Origin: Flavobacterium daejeonense DSM 17708
Lineage (GTDB): Bacteria > Bacteroidota > Bacteroidia > Flavobacteriales > Flavobacteriaceae
DNA length: 64,000 bases
Reading direction: 5' to 3'
Assembly (NCBI RefSeq): GCF_000425425.1
Contig: NZ_AUDK01000017.1
Coordinates: forward strand, 1 to 64,000
The translations under genes and the position numbers were made by a program. The notes beneath the pieces were generated by a model. That model made no database searches. It saw only the letters and a list, made by a program, of their open reading frames with translations, and had not been told where the DNA came from. The first letter of the stretch is position 1, and each line of letters opens with the position of its first letter. This document shows positions 15,128-23,496 of this stretch, one piece after another.

Positions 15128-15691
15128 TTAAAAAAGTGTTCCCTGTTCGAGTGAAGGTTTGGAATTACTGTTGAAATGAAAGCGGTCAATAATTTCAAAT
15201 TGTTTGATTTTTGGGTTAAAAAGCCGAAGTGCAATATTGTCGCAAATAAAATTCAATTGAATTTCCTCAGAAAAAAGATGATAGGCTGCGGCAATTTTTT
15301 CAGGACCTAGCCGGCGTGCAATGGAAAGGTGAGGCTCATTGTTTTTAAAAATCGTTTTGGGACGAAAGGATTGATTAACATGTTTCATGATTTCTTTCAA
15401 TTCTTTTTTGGAATTTTCGTTAGGAGCTATAAAAAAAGCACCGTTTGGAAAAGTAGCAAAAGAATCTAAGCAGACTGATTTTGGGCTAAGGCAGTCGCAA
15501 ATTTGAAATAATTGTTGTTTGATTAACTCCATTTCGCTTTCAGTAGCCATGAATTCGTTTATCGTAATATGAGCCAATGAGTTTTTACTGTTGAACCAGC
15601 CTATTTCTTTGGCTAAATCTTCTTTCATTTTTTTTACAAAAGCAATGATTTCCTCAGTAGGACTGATGACTAACGAATAACGATTTTGCAT
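15128..15691 (-). CDS. 2H phosphoesterase (2'-5' RNA ligase/cyclic phosphodiesterase-like)
   Basis: A 187-residue cytoplasmic protein with the two H-x-T/S motifs that define the 2H superfamily: HIT at residues 41-43 (AHITINEF) and HLS in EPHLSIARRL. Such enzymes open 2',3'-cyclic phosphates or ligate 2'-5' RNA ends. The second motif has Ser instead of Thr, which is common. It is flanked by the saccharopine-dehydrogenase-like gene and a GYF protein. Family certain; substrate unknown. Confidence 0.8.
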   Translation of the reverse strand: MQNRYSLVISPTEEIIAFVKKMKEDLAKEIGWFNSKNSLAHITINEFMATESEMELIKQQLFQICDCLSPKSVCLDSFATFPNGAFFIAPNENSKKELKEIMKHVNQSFRPKTIFKNNEPHLSIARRLGPEKIAAAYHLFSEEIQLNFICDNIALRLFNPKIKQFEIIDRFHFNSNSKPSLEQGTLF

Positions 15692-15718
15692 ATTTTTAAA
15701 TACTAAAGGTGACTTTTT

Positions 15719-16432
15719 TTAGTGTTTTAATTGAATGTTTTCTAATTCCAAATTCAATTGAGTTCGTTCTCGGTCTAGTGATTCCAGTTCGTCTTGCAAA
15801 AGCTTGAGTTTGGTTTGGATAATGTTGATTTCGTTATTCTTTTCCTCTTCTGTTCTAAAAAAATGAAATTGATTTGCTTTAACCAATTCATTTTTAGTTG
15901 CTTCAAAAAGATTTTGTTTTTCAAGATGTTCAATTTGAATTTCAGATAAGCGTTTGTTTATGATTCCTTTTTTTTCTTTAAGCAATCTTTCGGCTTCTAA
16001 TCGTTCCTTTTCAGCCAGTTGTTCTTTTTGCGCCTTAATTTCTTCTTCCTGCAATAGAAATTGACGATTTTCCCTTTCGGTTTTATCGTTTCTTGCTTCT
16101 AATTCCTGTTTTCGATTTTCGTTAATAAAATTTAAAGCAAAACTTCCAATTACCAGTAAAGTTAAAAATGCAAACAAATAGAATCGTCCTTTGTTCAGCC
16201 CCATAATTTTGTTGCTTTTTTCTTTGCTTTTGGGAGTTGGCGAATTGCTTTTAAAAGGAGGCGGAGTTACTTTCAACAGCGTTTGAAGTTCCTCGATTTC
16301 ACCTGCAGTTTTCCAATCGGGCATTCCGGAAAACCATACCGGTGTTGCGGCAGTGATTTGTTTTTCTTCTAATTCGGTTAAACTAAATGGACCGCTGCTC
16401 TCCACACCGTTATGTAAATAATATTTTTTCAT
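15719..16432 (-). CDS. GYF-domain membrane protein with coiled coil
   Basis: A 237-residue protein. Residues 3-50 are a GYF_2 domain (KYYLHNGVESSGPFSLTEL, then PVWFSGMPDWKTAGE); after a Pro/Ser-rich linker a single membrane segment lies at about 84-103 (FYLFAFLTLLVIGSFAL). The C-terminal 130 residues are a Glu/Lys/Gln-rich coiled coil. GYF_2 domains in bacteria are thought to bind proline-rich peptides. Function unknown. Confidence 0.75.
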   Translation of the reverse strand: MKKYYLHNGVESSGPFSLTELEEKQITAATPVWFSGMPDWKTAGEIEELQTLLKVTPPPFKSNSPTPKSKEKSNKIMGLNKGRFYLFAFLTLLVIGSFALNFINENRKQELEARNDKTERENRQFLLQEEEIKAQKEQLAEKERLEAERLLKEKKGIINKRLSEIQIEHLEKQNLFEATKNELVKANQFHFFRTEEEKNNEINIIQTKLKLLQDELESLDRERTQLNLELENIQLKH

Positions 16433-16534
16433 TACAGATAAGTTTGTGTAAAATTATATTGATTAACCCAAAAACAAAAAATATGCCGTAGAATTTTATC
16501 TGCTTTTGAAGAAGTGTTAAAAAGAACGAAGCTT

Positions 16535-17092
16535 TTAATAATACAATCTGAAATCAAGGAATTTACAAAGGGCATAATGTTTTTGATGCAATTCTTCCAC
16601 ATTTTCGATAGGATCGTCGGAATCCTGAAACAGACTAAAAAATACTCTGTCAAGGTGAATACTGTCCACTTTGCTATGCTCGATTCCGTATCCCGAAATC
16701 GCTCTGGCATTAGTAATATCTAAAAAATATTGTGCTTCATCTTCGGTTAAATCCAGAATTTTTTTATTCGAAAAATGGATGATTTTACCTTTTAATTTTC
16801 CTTCAAATATTTCGGCAATTTCTTCCAGACTGTAATAATAATTGTGAAGGCAAATGTTGTTTTGCTGACCGGGCATCACCAGATAAATGATTTCGTAATC
16901 TTTAAAATGCTCGTCATAAAGCAGGGTATTCAAACTTTCTTCCAGTCCTTCAATGGTGTCGCAAGTTTTGTAAATACTGGCAATTCCGTGAGAAAAAGCA
17001 AGCGTTTCCAAATTTTTGACCACTTCAGTTTCTATTAAATGATCTATATCCGGAACGGCTTCCAGACAAAAGATAAAATTCTCATTTCCCAT
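16535..17092 (-). CDS. Hypothetical protein (185 aa), DUF6642-like
   Basis: A soluble protein, MGNENFIFCLEAVPDIDHL at its start, with a CHAT/caspase-like or nucleotide-fold feel in the central strands (YEIIYLVMPG, GKIIHFSNKK), but I can give no firm family; a DUF6642 match is a weak recollection. No signal peptide. The ATG at 17092 is used: upstream codons to 17161 encode a lysine-rich stretch unlikely to be translated. It is the last minus-strand gene before the glycan locus. Confidence 0.55.
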   Translation of the reverse strand: MGNENFIFCLEAVPDIDHLIETEVVKNLETLAFSHGIASIYKTCDTIEGLEESLNTLLYDEHFKDYEIIYLVMPGQQNNICLHNYYYSLEEIAEIFEGKLKGKIIHFSNKKILDLTEDEAQYFLDITNARAISGYGIEHSKVDSIHLDRVFFSLFQDSDDPIENVEELHQKHYALCKFLDFRLYY

Positions 17093-17197
17093 AAATAACA
17101 CTTGCTTTTTGAAGCCATAAAAATATGATTTATTTGTTTTCTTTTGGTTTAGCAACATCAATAAAAGACGGCTTTTTTTTCTTAAGTGCTTTTATAA

Positions 17198-17224
17198 TTG
17201 TTGTTGGTCGAAATTATATGTTTG
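17198..17224 (+). promoter_or_regulatory. Promoter of the first GH29 gene with shared 16-bp element
   Basis: TATGTTTG at 17217-17224 is a perfect TAnnTTTG -7 box and TTG at 17198-17200 is a plausible -33 element (16 nt spacing). The interval includes TTGGTCGAAATTATAT (17204-17219), which recurs exactly at 46238-46253 upstream of susC. Confidence 0.6.
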
Positions 17225-17292
17225 GAAAATTATTAAGTTTTAAATTTATACTTTAACTTAATTGAATAACTTAAGAAAAAGTGTAAATACAA

Positions 17293-19389
17293 ATGAAAAA
17301 ACTATTCTTATTATTAAATTTTTTTTCGATATTTTACTCTGTTTATAGCCAGGAGTTAATTAATGAACCCAGCCCTTTTGGACCAATACCTACACAAAAA
17401 CAGCTTGACTGGCAGGAGATGGAATTTTATGCTTTTATCCATTTTTCATTAAATACTTTTACAAATAAAGAGTGGGGTTTTGGAGATGAATCATCACAAT
17501 TATTTAGTCCAACGGATTTAGATGCACGACAATGGGCGCGAATTGTTAAAGATGCCGGAATGAAAGGAATTATTTTGGTAGCAAAACATCACGATGGATT
17601 TTGTTTATGGCCGTCGGCATATACTGAACGTTCGGTGAAAAATTCACCTTGGAAAAATGGAAAAGGAGATGTGGTCAAAGAATTAACCGAAGCATGTAAA
17701 GAGTACAATCTTAAATTAGGACTTTATCTTTCGCCTTGGGATCGCAATCATCCGCAATATGGTAAGCCGGAATACATTACTTATTTCAGAAATCAATTGA
17801 AAGAATTGTTGACTAATTATGGAGATGTTTTTGAAATGTGGTTTGACGGAGCCAATGGAGGTGATGGTTACTATGGAGGGGCTAATGAAATCAGAAAAAT
17901 AAATACGCTGGAATATTACAATTGGGAAGAAACGTATAAAATGATTTATAATCTGGCACCTAATACTTTGGTTTGGGGAATTGGTCCATCAGAAGCCAGG
18001 TGGATAGGAAATGAAGAAGGTTATGCTAATAAAACCAATTGGAGTCTTTTACGCCAAAAAGATGATTTAGCTGGGAAAGTACATTATACGGAATATATGT
18101 CGGGGCATGAAGATGGAGAAAAATGGGTTCCCGGTGAAGCAGATGTGTCTATAAGACCGGGTTGGTTTTATCATGCTGCTGAAGATGATAAAGTACGTTC
18201 ATTAGATGAATTGGTGGATATTTATTATAAATCGGTAGGGCGAAATGCGAATCTTTTGCTTAATCTTCCGGTGGATAAAAGAGGTTTGGTGAATGAGAAT
18301 GATGAAAAGCGATTAAAAGAATTAGTAGCAGTTGTAAAAGCCGATTTTAAAACGGAATTATTGAGAGGAACGAAAGTTAAAGCTTCAAATTTTAGAGATA
18401 ATAATCGTCTTTTTTCGGCTGAAAATTTAACAGATGGCGATAAAAATACGTATTGGGCTACCGATGACGGAGTTAAAAATGCCCGTATCGAATTTCAATT
18501 TGAAAAACCAACAGCCATTAATAGAATATTGCTTCAAGAGTACATTAAGCTGGGACAAAGAGTTAAAGCTTTTACTGTTGAAGCTGAAGCAGATGGAAAA
18601 TGGATAACTGTAGCTAATGAAACTACCATTGGATACAAGCGAATAGTAAGGATAAACCGCGTAAAGGCGACAGCTTTACGAGTTAGTATTACTGATGCAA
18701 AAGCCAATATAGTACTTTCTGAAATTAAGGCTTATAATGCGCCTACTTTTGTAAAAATGCCAATAGTTCAAAGAGATAAAAACGGGATTGTTACTATGGA
18801 AACCACCGAAGGAAATGCAATTTATTATACCGTTGATGGAACAGAACCAACTGAAAAGAGTCAATTATATCAAGGATCTTTTATGTTTGATAAAACTGCG
18901 GTTGTAAAAACTATTGCCAGAAATACTTCAGAGCAAATAAACAGCGCTGTTAAAACCGTAAAATTTGGTCTTTCTAAAACGAATTGGAAAATATGGAAAG
19001 TTTCCAGCGGTGATATCAAAGAAGCAGAAAAGATTATTGATGAGAATCCTGATACGTGTTGGACTTTTGGAGATAATACTCATAAGCTTCCACAGGAGGT
19101 TATTATAGATATGGGAAAAGTATCAAAAATCAAGGGATTTAGTTATATGCCTTTACAAATGGGAAACCAACTCAATTTAATTTCAAATTATGAGTTTTAT
19201 ACAAGTAAAGACGCTAAAAAGTGGAGAAAACAATCAGAAGGAGAATTTTCAAATATTAAAAATAATCCTATAGAACAGTTGAAAATATTTAAAAAGGTTA
19301 AAGCACGATATTTGCGTTTTGTGGCATTATCCGCGATTGGTAAGGGAGAAAGGGTTTCTATAGGGGAGTTGAGTGTGATTGAGAAATAA
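17293..19389 (+). CDS. GH29 alpha-L-fucosidase with accessory domains
   Basis: A 698-residue secreted or periplasmic enzyme with a signal peptide (MKKLFLLLNFFSIFYSVYSQ). The GH29 catalytic barrel spans about 25-360: LVAKHHDGFCLWPS is the active-site loop and Asp185 in EMWFDGANGG the likely nucleophile. A discoidin (F5/8C)-like domain (~365-490), a chitobiase/HEX_C-like module (~500-565, YYTVDGTEPTEKS) and a second F5/8C-like domain follow. This architecture is usual for GH29 subfamily B enzymes, which prefer branched alpha-1,3/4-fucose such as Lewis antennae. It has its own promoter. It likely removes antennary fucose from N-glycans. Confidence 0.9.
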   Translation: MKKLFLLLNFFSIFYSVYSQELINEPSPFGPIPTQKQLDWQEMEFYAFIHFSLNTFTNKEWGFGDESSQLFSPTDLDARQWARIVKDAGMKGIILVAKHHDGFCLWPSAYTERSVKNSPWKNGKGDVVKELTEACKEYNLKLGLYLSPWDRNHPQYGKPEYITYFRNQLKELLTNYGDVFEMWFDGANGGDGYYGGANEIRKINTLEYYNWEETYKMIYNLAPNTLVWGIGPSEARWIGNEEGYANKTNWSLLRQKDDLAGKVHYTEYMSGHEDGEKWVPGEADVSIRPGWFYHAAEDDKVRSLDELVDIYYKSVGRNANLLLNLPVDKRGLVNENDEKRLKELVAVVKADFKTELLRGTKVKASNFRDNNRLFSAENLTDGDKNTYWATDDGVKNARIEFQFEKPTAINRILLQEYIKLGQRVKAFTVEAEADGKWITVANETTIGYKRIVRINRVKATALRVSITDAKANIVLSEIKAYNAPTFVKMPIVQRDKNGIVTMETTEGNAIYYTVDGTEPTEKSQLYQGSFMFDKTAVVKTIARNTSEQINSAVKTVKFGLSKTNWKIWKVSSGDIKEAEKIIDENPDTCWTFGDNTHKLPQEVIIDMGKVSKIKGFSYMPLQMGNQLNLISNYEFYTSKDAKKWRKQSEGEFSNIKNNPIEQLKIFKKVKARYLRFVALSAIGKGERVSIGELSVIEK

Positions 19390-19523
19390 TAAAATAAGGT
19401 AAAAAAAGATTAAAAGTTTTAATTGTGTTTTTTGCCGAAGCACAAAGGTTGTTAGTCGAATAAATAATTTTAAGCTGTAAAAGAACAGTAATTTTATCTT
19501 AATAATTTAATTCAGCAAATAAA

Positions 19524-21437
19524 ATGATTAAAGAAGATATTAATTTCAAAGAAGCAGGAAGGTTTGAAGAAACCCGTTTTGAAAAAATTCACAATGTAAT
19601 TTTTGACTCTTCAAAAGAGGCTTCATTATTGGTAGCACATGAAATCGCTAATTTGATTCAGAGAAAAGAAGAATTAAATGAACCTTGTGTTTTAGGGCTG
19701 GCTACAGGTTCTTCACCTATAAAAGTATATGAAGAATTGGTTAGAATGCATAAAGAAGAAGGGTTAAGTTTTAAAAATGTAATAACTTTTAATTTAGACG
19801 AATACTATCCTATGGATAAAGATAATATTCAGAGTTATTATTATTTTATGCATGAACATTTATTTAATCATGTTGATATTCCGGCTGAAAATATTAATAT
19901 TCCTGACGGAAAAGTTAGTGCCGAAGAATTACGTCAATATTGTATTGATTACGATATGAAAATTAATTCTTATGGTGGTTTGGATTTTCAATTATTAGGA
20001 ATTGGGAGAACCGGTCATATCGGGTTTAATGAACCAGGATCACATGTTAATTCAGCAACCAGAAGTATCACATTAGATCATATTACACGTGTAGATGCGG
20101 CACCTGCTTTTTTAGGTGTAGATAATGTACCCCGAAAAGCCATTACTATGGGAATAGGAACTGTTAGAAATGCAAAGAGAATTGTGCTTCTGGCCTGGGG
20201 AATCAGTAAGGCTGATATTATCAAAGAAACGATTGAAGGAGAAATATCTTCTCAGGTTCCGGCAACCTATTTACAGGAACATCCAAATACAACTTTTGTT
20301 TTAGATACCGAAGCATCTTCTGAACTAACGAGAGTAAAAACTCCCTGGCTAGTTAAATCATGTTTTTGGACAAATGAATTAAAATTGAAAGCAGTCGTTT
20401 GGTTAAGTGAACTAACAAGCAAACCAATTTTGAAACTTACCGATAAAGATTATAATGATAATGGAATGTCAGGTTTGTTAGCCGAAGAGGGAACAGCTTA
20501 TAATTTAAATATTAAGATGTTTAATACCCTGCAACATACTATTACAGGCTGGCCGGGCGGAAAACCTAATGCTGACGATACTTACAGACCGGAACGTTCA
20601 ACTCCGGCTAAGAAACGTATCATCATTTTTAGTCCGCATCCGGATGATGATGTGATTTCGATGGGAGGAACATTTGACAGATTGGTAGAACAAGGGCATG
20701 AAGTACATATTGCTTATCAAACATCCGGAAATATTGCAGTTTCTAATGAAGAAGCTTTAAAATTTGCAGAAGTTTCCACAGTTCTAAATTCAAAATCAAG
20801 CGAATCGGATAGTATTATTAATTTTTTAAAAAATAAATCTAAAAATGATATTGATACTCTTGAGGTTAGAAAATTAAAAGGACTTATTAGGCGTAGTGAA
20901 TCTCTGGGAGCTACAAGGTATTTAGGCGTTCCGGACGAGCAGGTTCACTTTTTGAACCTTCCGTTCTATGAAACCGGTACTGTAAAGAAAGGAAATCTTA
21001 CCGATGCAGATATTGATATTATGTGTAATCTTATTGAAGAGGTAAAACCACATCAAATATATGCCGCCGGAGATTTAGCCGATCCGCATGGAACTCACAA
21101 GGTTTGTCTGGATAGTTTGTTTGAGGCTTTAAAGCGACTAAAAAGCAAAAGTTTTATGGACGATTGTTGGGTTTGGTTGTATCGTGGTGCCTGGCATGAG
21201 TGGGAAACTTATGAGATTGAAATGGCGGTACCAATGAGTCCTGATCAGGTTCTTAAAAAACGTTACGCCATTTTCTATCATCAATCCCAAAAAGATGGTG
21301 TGATGTTCCAAGGAGATGATTCCCGCGAATTTTGGGTAAGAGCCGAAGACAGAAACAGAGCGACAGCTAAAAAATATAATGATTTAGGATTAGCCGAATA
21401 TGCGGCAATTGAAGCGTTTAAACGCTATCATTTTTAA
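19524..21437 (+). CDS. nagB: Glucosamine-6-phosphate deaminase fused to PIG-L-type deacetylase
   Basis: A 637-residue cytoplasmic bifunctional protein. The N-terminal ~270 residues are NagB: LATGSSPIKVYEEL for phosphosugar binding, NLDEYYP and GIGRTGHIGFNEPGS with the catalytic Asp/His. From ~355 a PIG-L/LmbE deacetylase domain begins with SPHPDDDVISMGG, which holds its zinc ligands. NagB converts GlcN-6-P to fructose-6-P and ammonia; the fused domain presumably deacetylates an N-acetylated sugar, perhaps GlcNAc-6-P. This fusion is known in Bacteroidetes. It would handle GlcNAc released by the GH20, GH18, GH130 and glycosylasparaginase genes of the locus. Confidence 0.85.
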   Translation: MIKEDINFKEAGRFEETRFEKIHNVIFDSSKEASLLVAHEIANLIQRKEELNEPCVLGLATGSSPIKVYEELVRMHKEEGLSFKNVITFNLDEYYPMDKDNIQSYYYFMHEHLFNHVDIPAENINIPDGKVSAEELRQYCIDYDMKINSYGGLDFQLLGIGRTGHIGFNEPGSHVNSATRSITLDHITRVDAAPAFLGVDNVPRKAITMGIGTVRNAKRIVLLAWGISKADIIKETIEGEISSQVPATYLQEHPNTTFVLDTEASSELTRVKTPWLVKSCFWTNELKLKAVVWLSELTSKPILKLTDKDYNDNGMSGLLAEEGTAYNLNIKMFNTLQHTITGWPGGKPNADDTYRPERSTPAKKRIIIFSPHPDDDVISMGGTFDRLVEQGHEVHIAYQTSGNIAVSNEEALKFAEVSTVLNSKSSESDSIINFLKNKSKNDIDTLEVRKLKGLIRRSESLGATRYLGVPDEQVHFLNLPFYETGTVKKGNLTDADIDIMCNLIEEVKPHQIYAAGDLADPHGTHKVCLDSLFEALKRLKSKSFMDDCWVWLYRGAWHEWETYEIEMAVPMSPDQVLKKRYAIFYHQSQKDGVMFQGDDSREFWVRAEDRNRATAKKYNDLGLAEYAAIEAFKRYHF

Positions 21438-21490
21438 CTTTTTTTTTAACTAGATATAGATAACATTTGTTTGGTTGGTTATTTATATTG

Positions 21491-21522
21491 AAAAAGCAAC
21501 CTGAAAAAGGTTGCTTTTTTTT
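21491..21522. terminator. Bidirectional terminator after nagB
   Basis: A 12-bp perfect stem (21491-21502 with 21508-21519), loop GAAAA, flanked by A- and T-tracts. It separates nagB from the convergent LytTR regulator gene. Confidence 0.9.
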
Positions 21523-21539
21523 TAGTATTGTATTTAAAC

Positions 21540-22253
21540 TTATATTGAAGCATTTAATATTCGTTGTTTTACTTCGTCTATATAAGAACGACCTATAACA
21601 TATCGAAGGCCTTCAATTTCAATGCTATTTCCTTCAACGGCATCAATTTTATCAATAGCAATGGTATAGGAACGGTGGATTCTTAAAAAATCTTTTTCGG
21701 GTAGCAAACTGGTAAAATCAGATAATGTACTGTGAATAATGTATTTGCCAGTTGTGGTGTTGATTTTTAAATAATCCTTCAGGCTTTCGATGACTAAAAT
21801 TTCATTTAAAAAAATCTTCTTCATCCTTTTTTTGTCAATTTTTACAAAAATAAAAGGATTCTCTTTACTATTATCGATTGCGATTCTATTAGCAGTACTG
21901 AGTCTTTTGTGGACTTTGTTTACCGCTTTCATCAATCTGGGAAATTCAATTGGTTTTACCAGATAGTCTAAAACGTCTAATTCATACGTTTCAATAGCAA
22001 ATTCACCATAGGCGCTTGTTATAATTAGCAAAGGCGGATTTTCTAAACTTTTTATAAAATTAATACCATCTAAAACAGGCATATTGATGTCTAAAAAAAG
22101 GACATCGACCGAATTGTTTTTTAAAAAATTGAGTCCTTCAATGGGATTACTAAAGGAATTTATAAATTCTAACTCTTCAATTTGTTCAATATAATTTTTA
22201 ATGACATTAATTGCTAATGGTTCATCATCTATTATTAGACATTTAATTTTCAT
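21540..22253 (-). CDS. LytTR-family response regulator
   Basis: A 237-residue regulator with an N-terminal receiver domain (acidic IIDDEP, phosphoacceptor Asp55 in LFLDINMP, Lys in YLVKPIEF) and a C-terminal LytTR DNA-binding domain (about 135-237, with FLRIHRSYTIAIDKI). LytTR domains bind direct repeats in promoter DNA. The kinase gene upstream is its partner. Both lie inside the glycan locus, between nagB and the first GH92 gene, making them candidate regulators of it; many other PULs use hybrid two-component or ECF-sigma/anti-sigma systems instead, and neither was seen here. Confidence 0.9.
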   Translation of the reverse strand: MKIKCLIIDDEPLAINVIKNYIEQIEELEFINSFSNPIEGLNFLKNNSVDVLFLDINMPVLDGINFIKSLENPPLLIITSAYGEFAIETYELDVLDYLVKPIEFPRLMKAVNKVHKRLSTANRIAIDNSKENPFIFVKIDKKRMKKIFLNEILVIESLKDYLKINTTTGKYIIHSTLSDFTSLLPEKDFLRIHRSYTIAIDKIDAVEGNSIEIEGLRYVIGRSYIDEVKQRILNASI

Positions 22254-22312
22254 ATGTAATTTTTAGGGTCAAAATAATCGGAAAGTTTGTAAGCTGAATT
22301 TTGAAAGTTTGT

Positions 22313-23371
22313 TTATGAAACTTTGATTTTTAGCTTTACTACAAAAATATTATTTTTATTCTTAATAGACAGTTTATAATCATTTTTGTTGTATCCTAAT
22401 TCCAATCTTTTTTTAACATTTTCGATTCCTATTCCGCTTGATTTGTTGAATTTATCTACATGATTCGTTACTGTAGGCATCGGGTTTGATACCGAAAAAT
22501 AGAGATAATCTTCTTTGATCTTAAATTTGATATCGATTTTAACATTTCCCACATTTTTATTAGCACCATGTTTGAAAGAATTTTCTATAAAGGTCAGTAA
22601 GAGCATAGGAGAAATCTCTTTATCCTGGATGTCACCAGAAATATACATATTGACTTCCAGCCTCTCATCATGTCTGATTCGTTCCAGATCTAAGTAATTT
22701 TGAATGCAAAGAATTTCATTTTCTAAACTTTGTTTTTTACTCTGTGTTTCATAAAGCATATACCGCATTAGTTCAGATAACTTCAAAATAATTTTAGGCG
22801 TTTTATTTGATTTTTCGACTGATAAGGAATAAATATTATTTAAGGTGTTGAAGAAAAAGTGTGGGGAAATTTGTGATTTTAAAAATAAGAGTTCGGTTTC
22901 CAATTGTGATTTTTCAAGATCGGTTACTCTTTTATGTTCTTCTAAAAAGTCAAATGTAATTTTAATAGCCGTAACAAAAGTGATTACATAAAGTTCGCCC
23001 AGCATCATGTCGATACAGTAATTGAGGGAAAGGCTGTCGATGTATTCCGGACCTTCCGGCCAAACATTGTGATTAATTAAAAAATAAGTAAGATTAAATT
23101 TTACCACAACCATAAGAAATATAACAGCTAGCAGGGTAATTATATAAAAGAAGTATTTTTTTCGAAATAATAAATAAGGCATCAAGATAAAAATATTCAA
23201 ATAACAAAGACTCATGTGAATAGGGAAACCTAATAAGTTTGTTTTTAAAGAATAGAGGTAATCATTAAAATAACTGCCCCATCTAAAGGTGTTAAATATA
23301 AAATAGACTATCCAAAAAAGTATATGGTAGCGCAGTGGTAATCGGTATAATTTGTTATTGTTAAAAAGCAT
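22313..23371 (-). CDS. LytS/YehU-type sensor histidine kinase
   Basis: A 352-residue inner-membrane kinase. About four hydrophobic segments occupy residues 10-150 (HILFWIVYFIFNTF and others), followed by a short coiled linker and the His_kinase domain (PF06580) with LKSQISPHFFFNTLNNIYS, whose His is the phosphoacceptor. The ATPase part ends with GIGIENVKKRLEL. No large extracellular sensor is present, so it may sense via its membrane domain or a transporter. It is divergent from the GH92 gene at 23497 and 59 bp upstream of its regulator gene. Confidence 0.9.
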   Translation of the reverse strand: MLFNNNKLYRLPLRYHILFWIVYFIFNTFRWGSYFNDYLYSLKTNLLGFPIHMSLCYLNIFILMPYLLFRKKYFFYIITLLAVIFLMVVVKFNLTYFLINHNVWPEGPEYIDSLSLNYCIDMMLGELYVITFVTAIKITFDFLEEHKRVTDLEKSQLETELLFLKSQISPHFFFNTLNNIYSLSVEKSNKTPKIILKLSELMRYMLYETQSKKQSLENEILCIQNYLDLERIRHDERLEVNMYISGDIQDKEISPMLLLTFIENSFKHGANKNVGNVKIDIKFKIKEDYLYFSVSNPMPTVTNHVDKFNKSSGIGIENVKKRLELGYNKNDYKLSIKNKNNIFVVKLKIKVS

Positions 23372-23421
23372 AAAAAAATGGATTGTTTATTCGTTTTTTT
23401 TTGATGTTTAGCTAAGTTTAT

Positions 23422-23440
23422 ATGTCATCCGTCTAAATTA
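23422..23440 (+). promoter_or_regulatory. Candidate regulatory element upstream of first GH92
   Basis: ATGTCATCCGTCTAAATTA matches ATGTCATTGGTCGAAATTA at 46232-46250 (upstream of susC) in 16 of 19 positions. It lies 56 bp before the GH92 ATG. A shared regulator site is plausible but not proven. Confidence 0.4.
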
Positions 23441-23496
23441 ATTTCAGTAGAAATCAAATTTATCTAAATTTAAAGTTAAATTAAAGATTGTTTGAT

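Noticed and set aside
16432-16710. Minus-strand 92-codon ORF
   Set aside because: Lies in another frame over the hypothetical gene at 16535-17092 and has low-quality composition; no family features.
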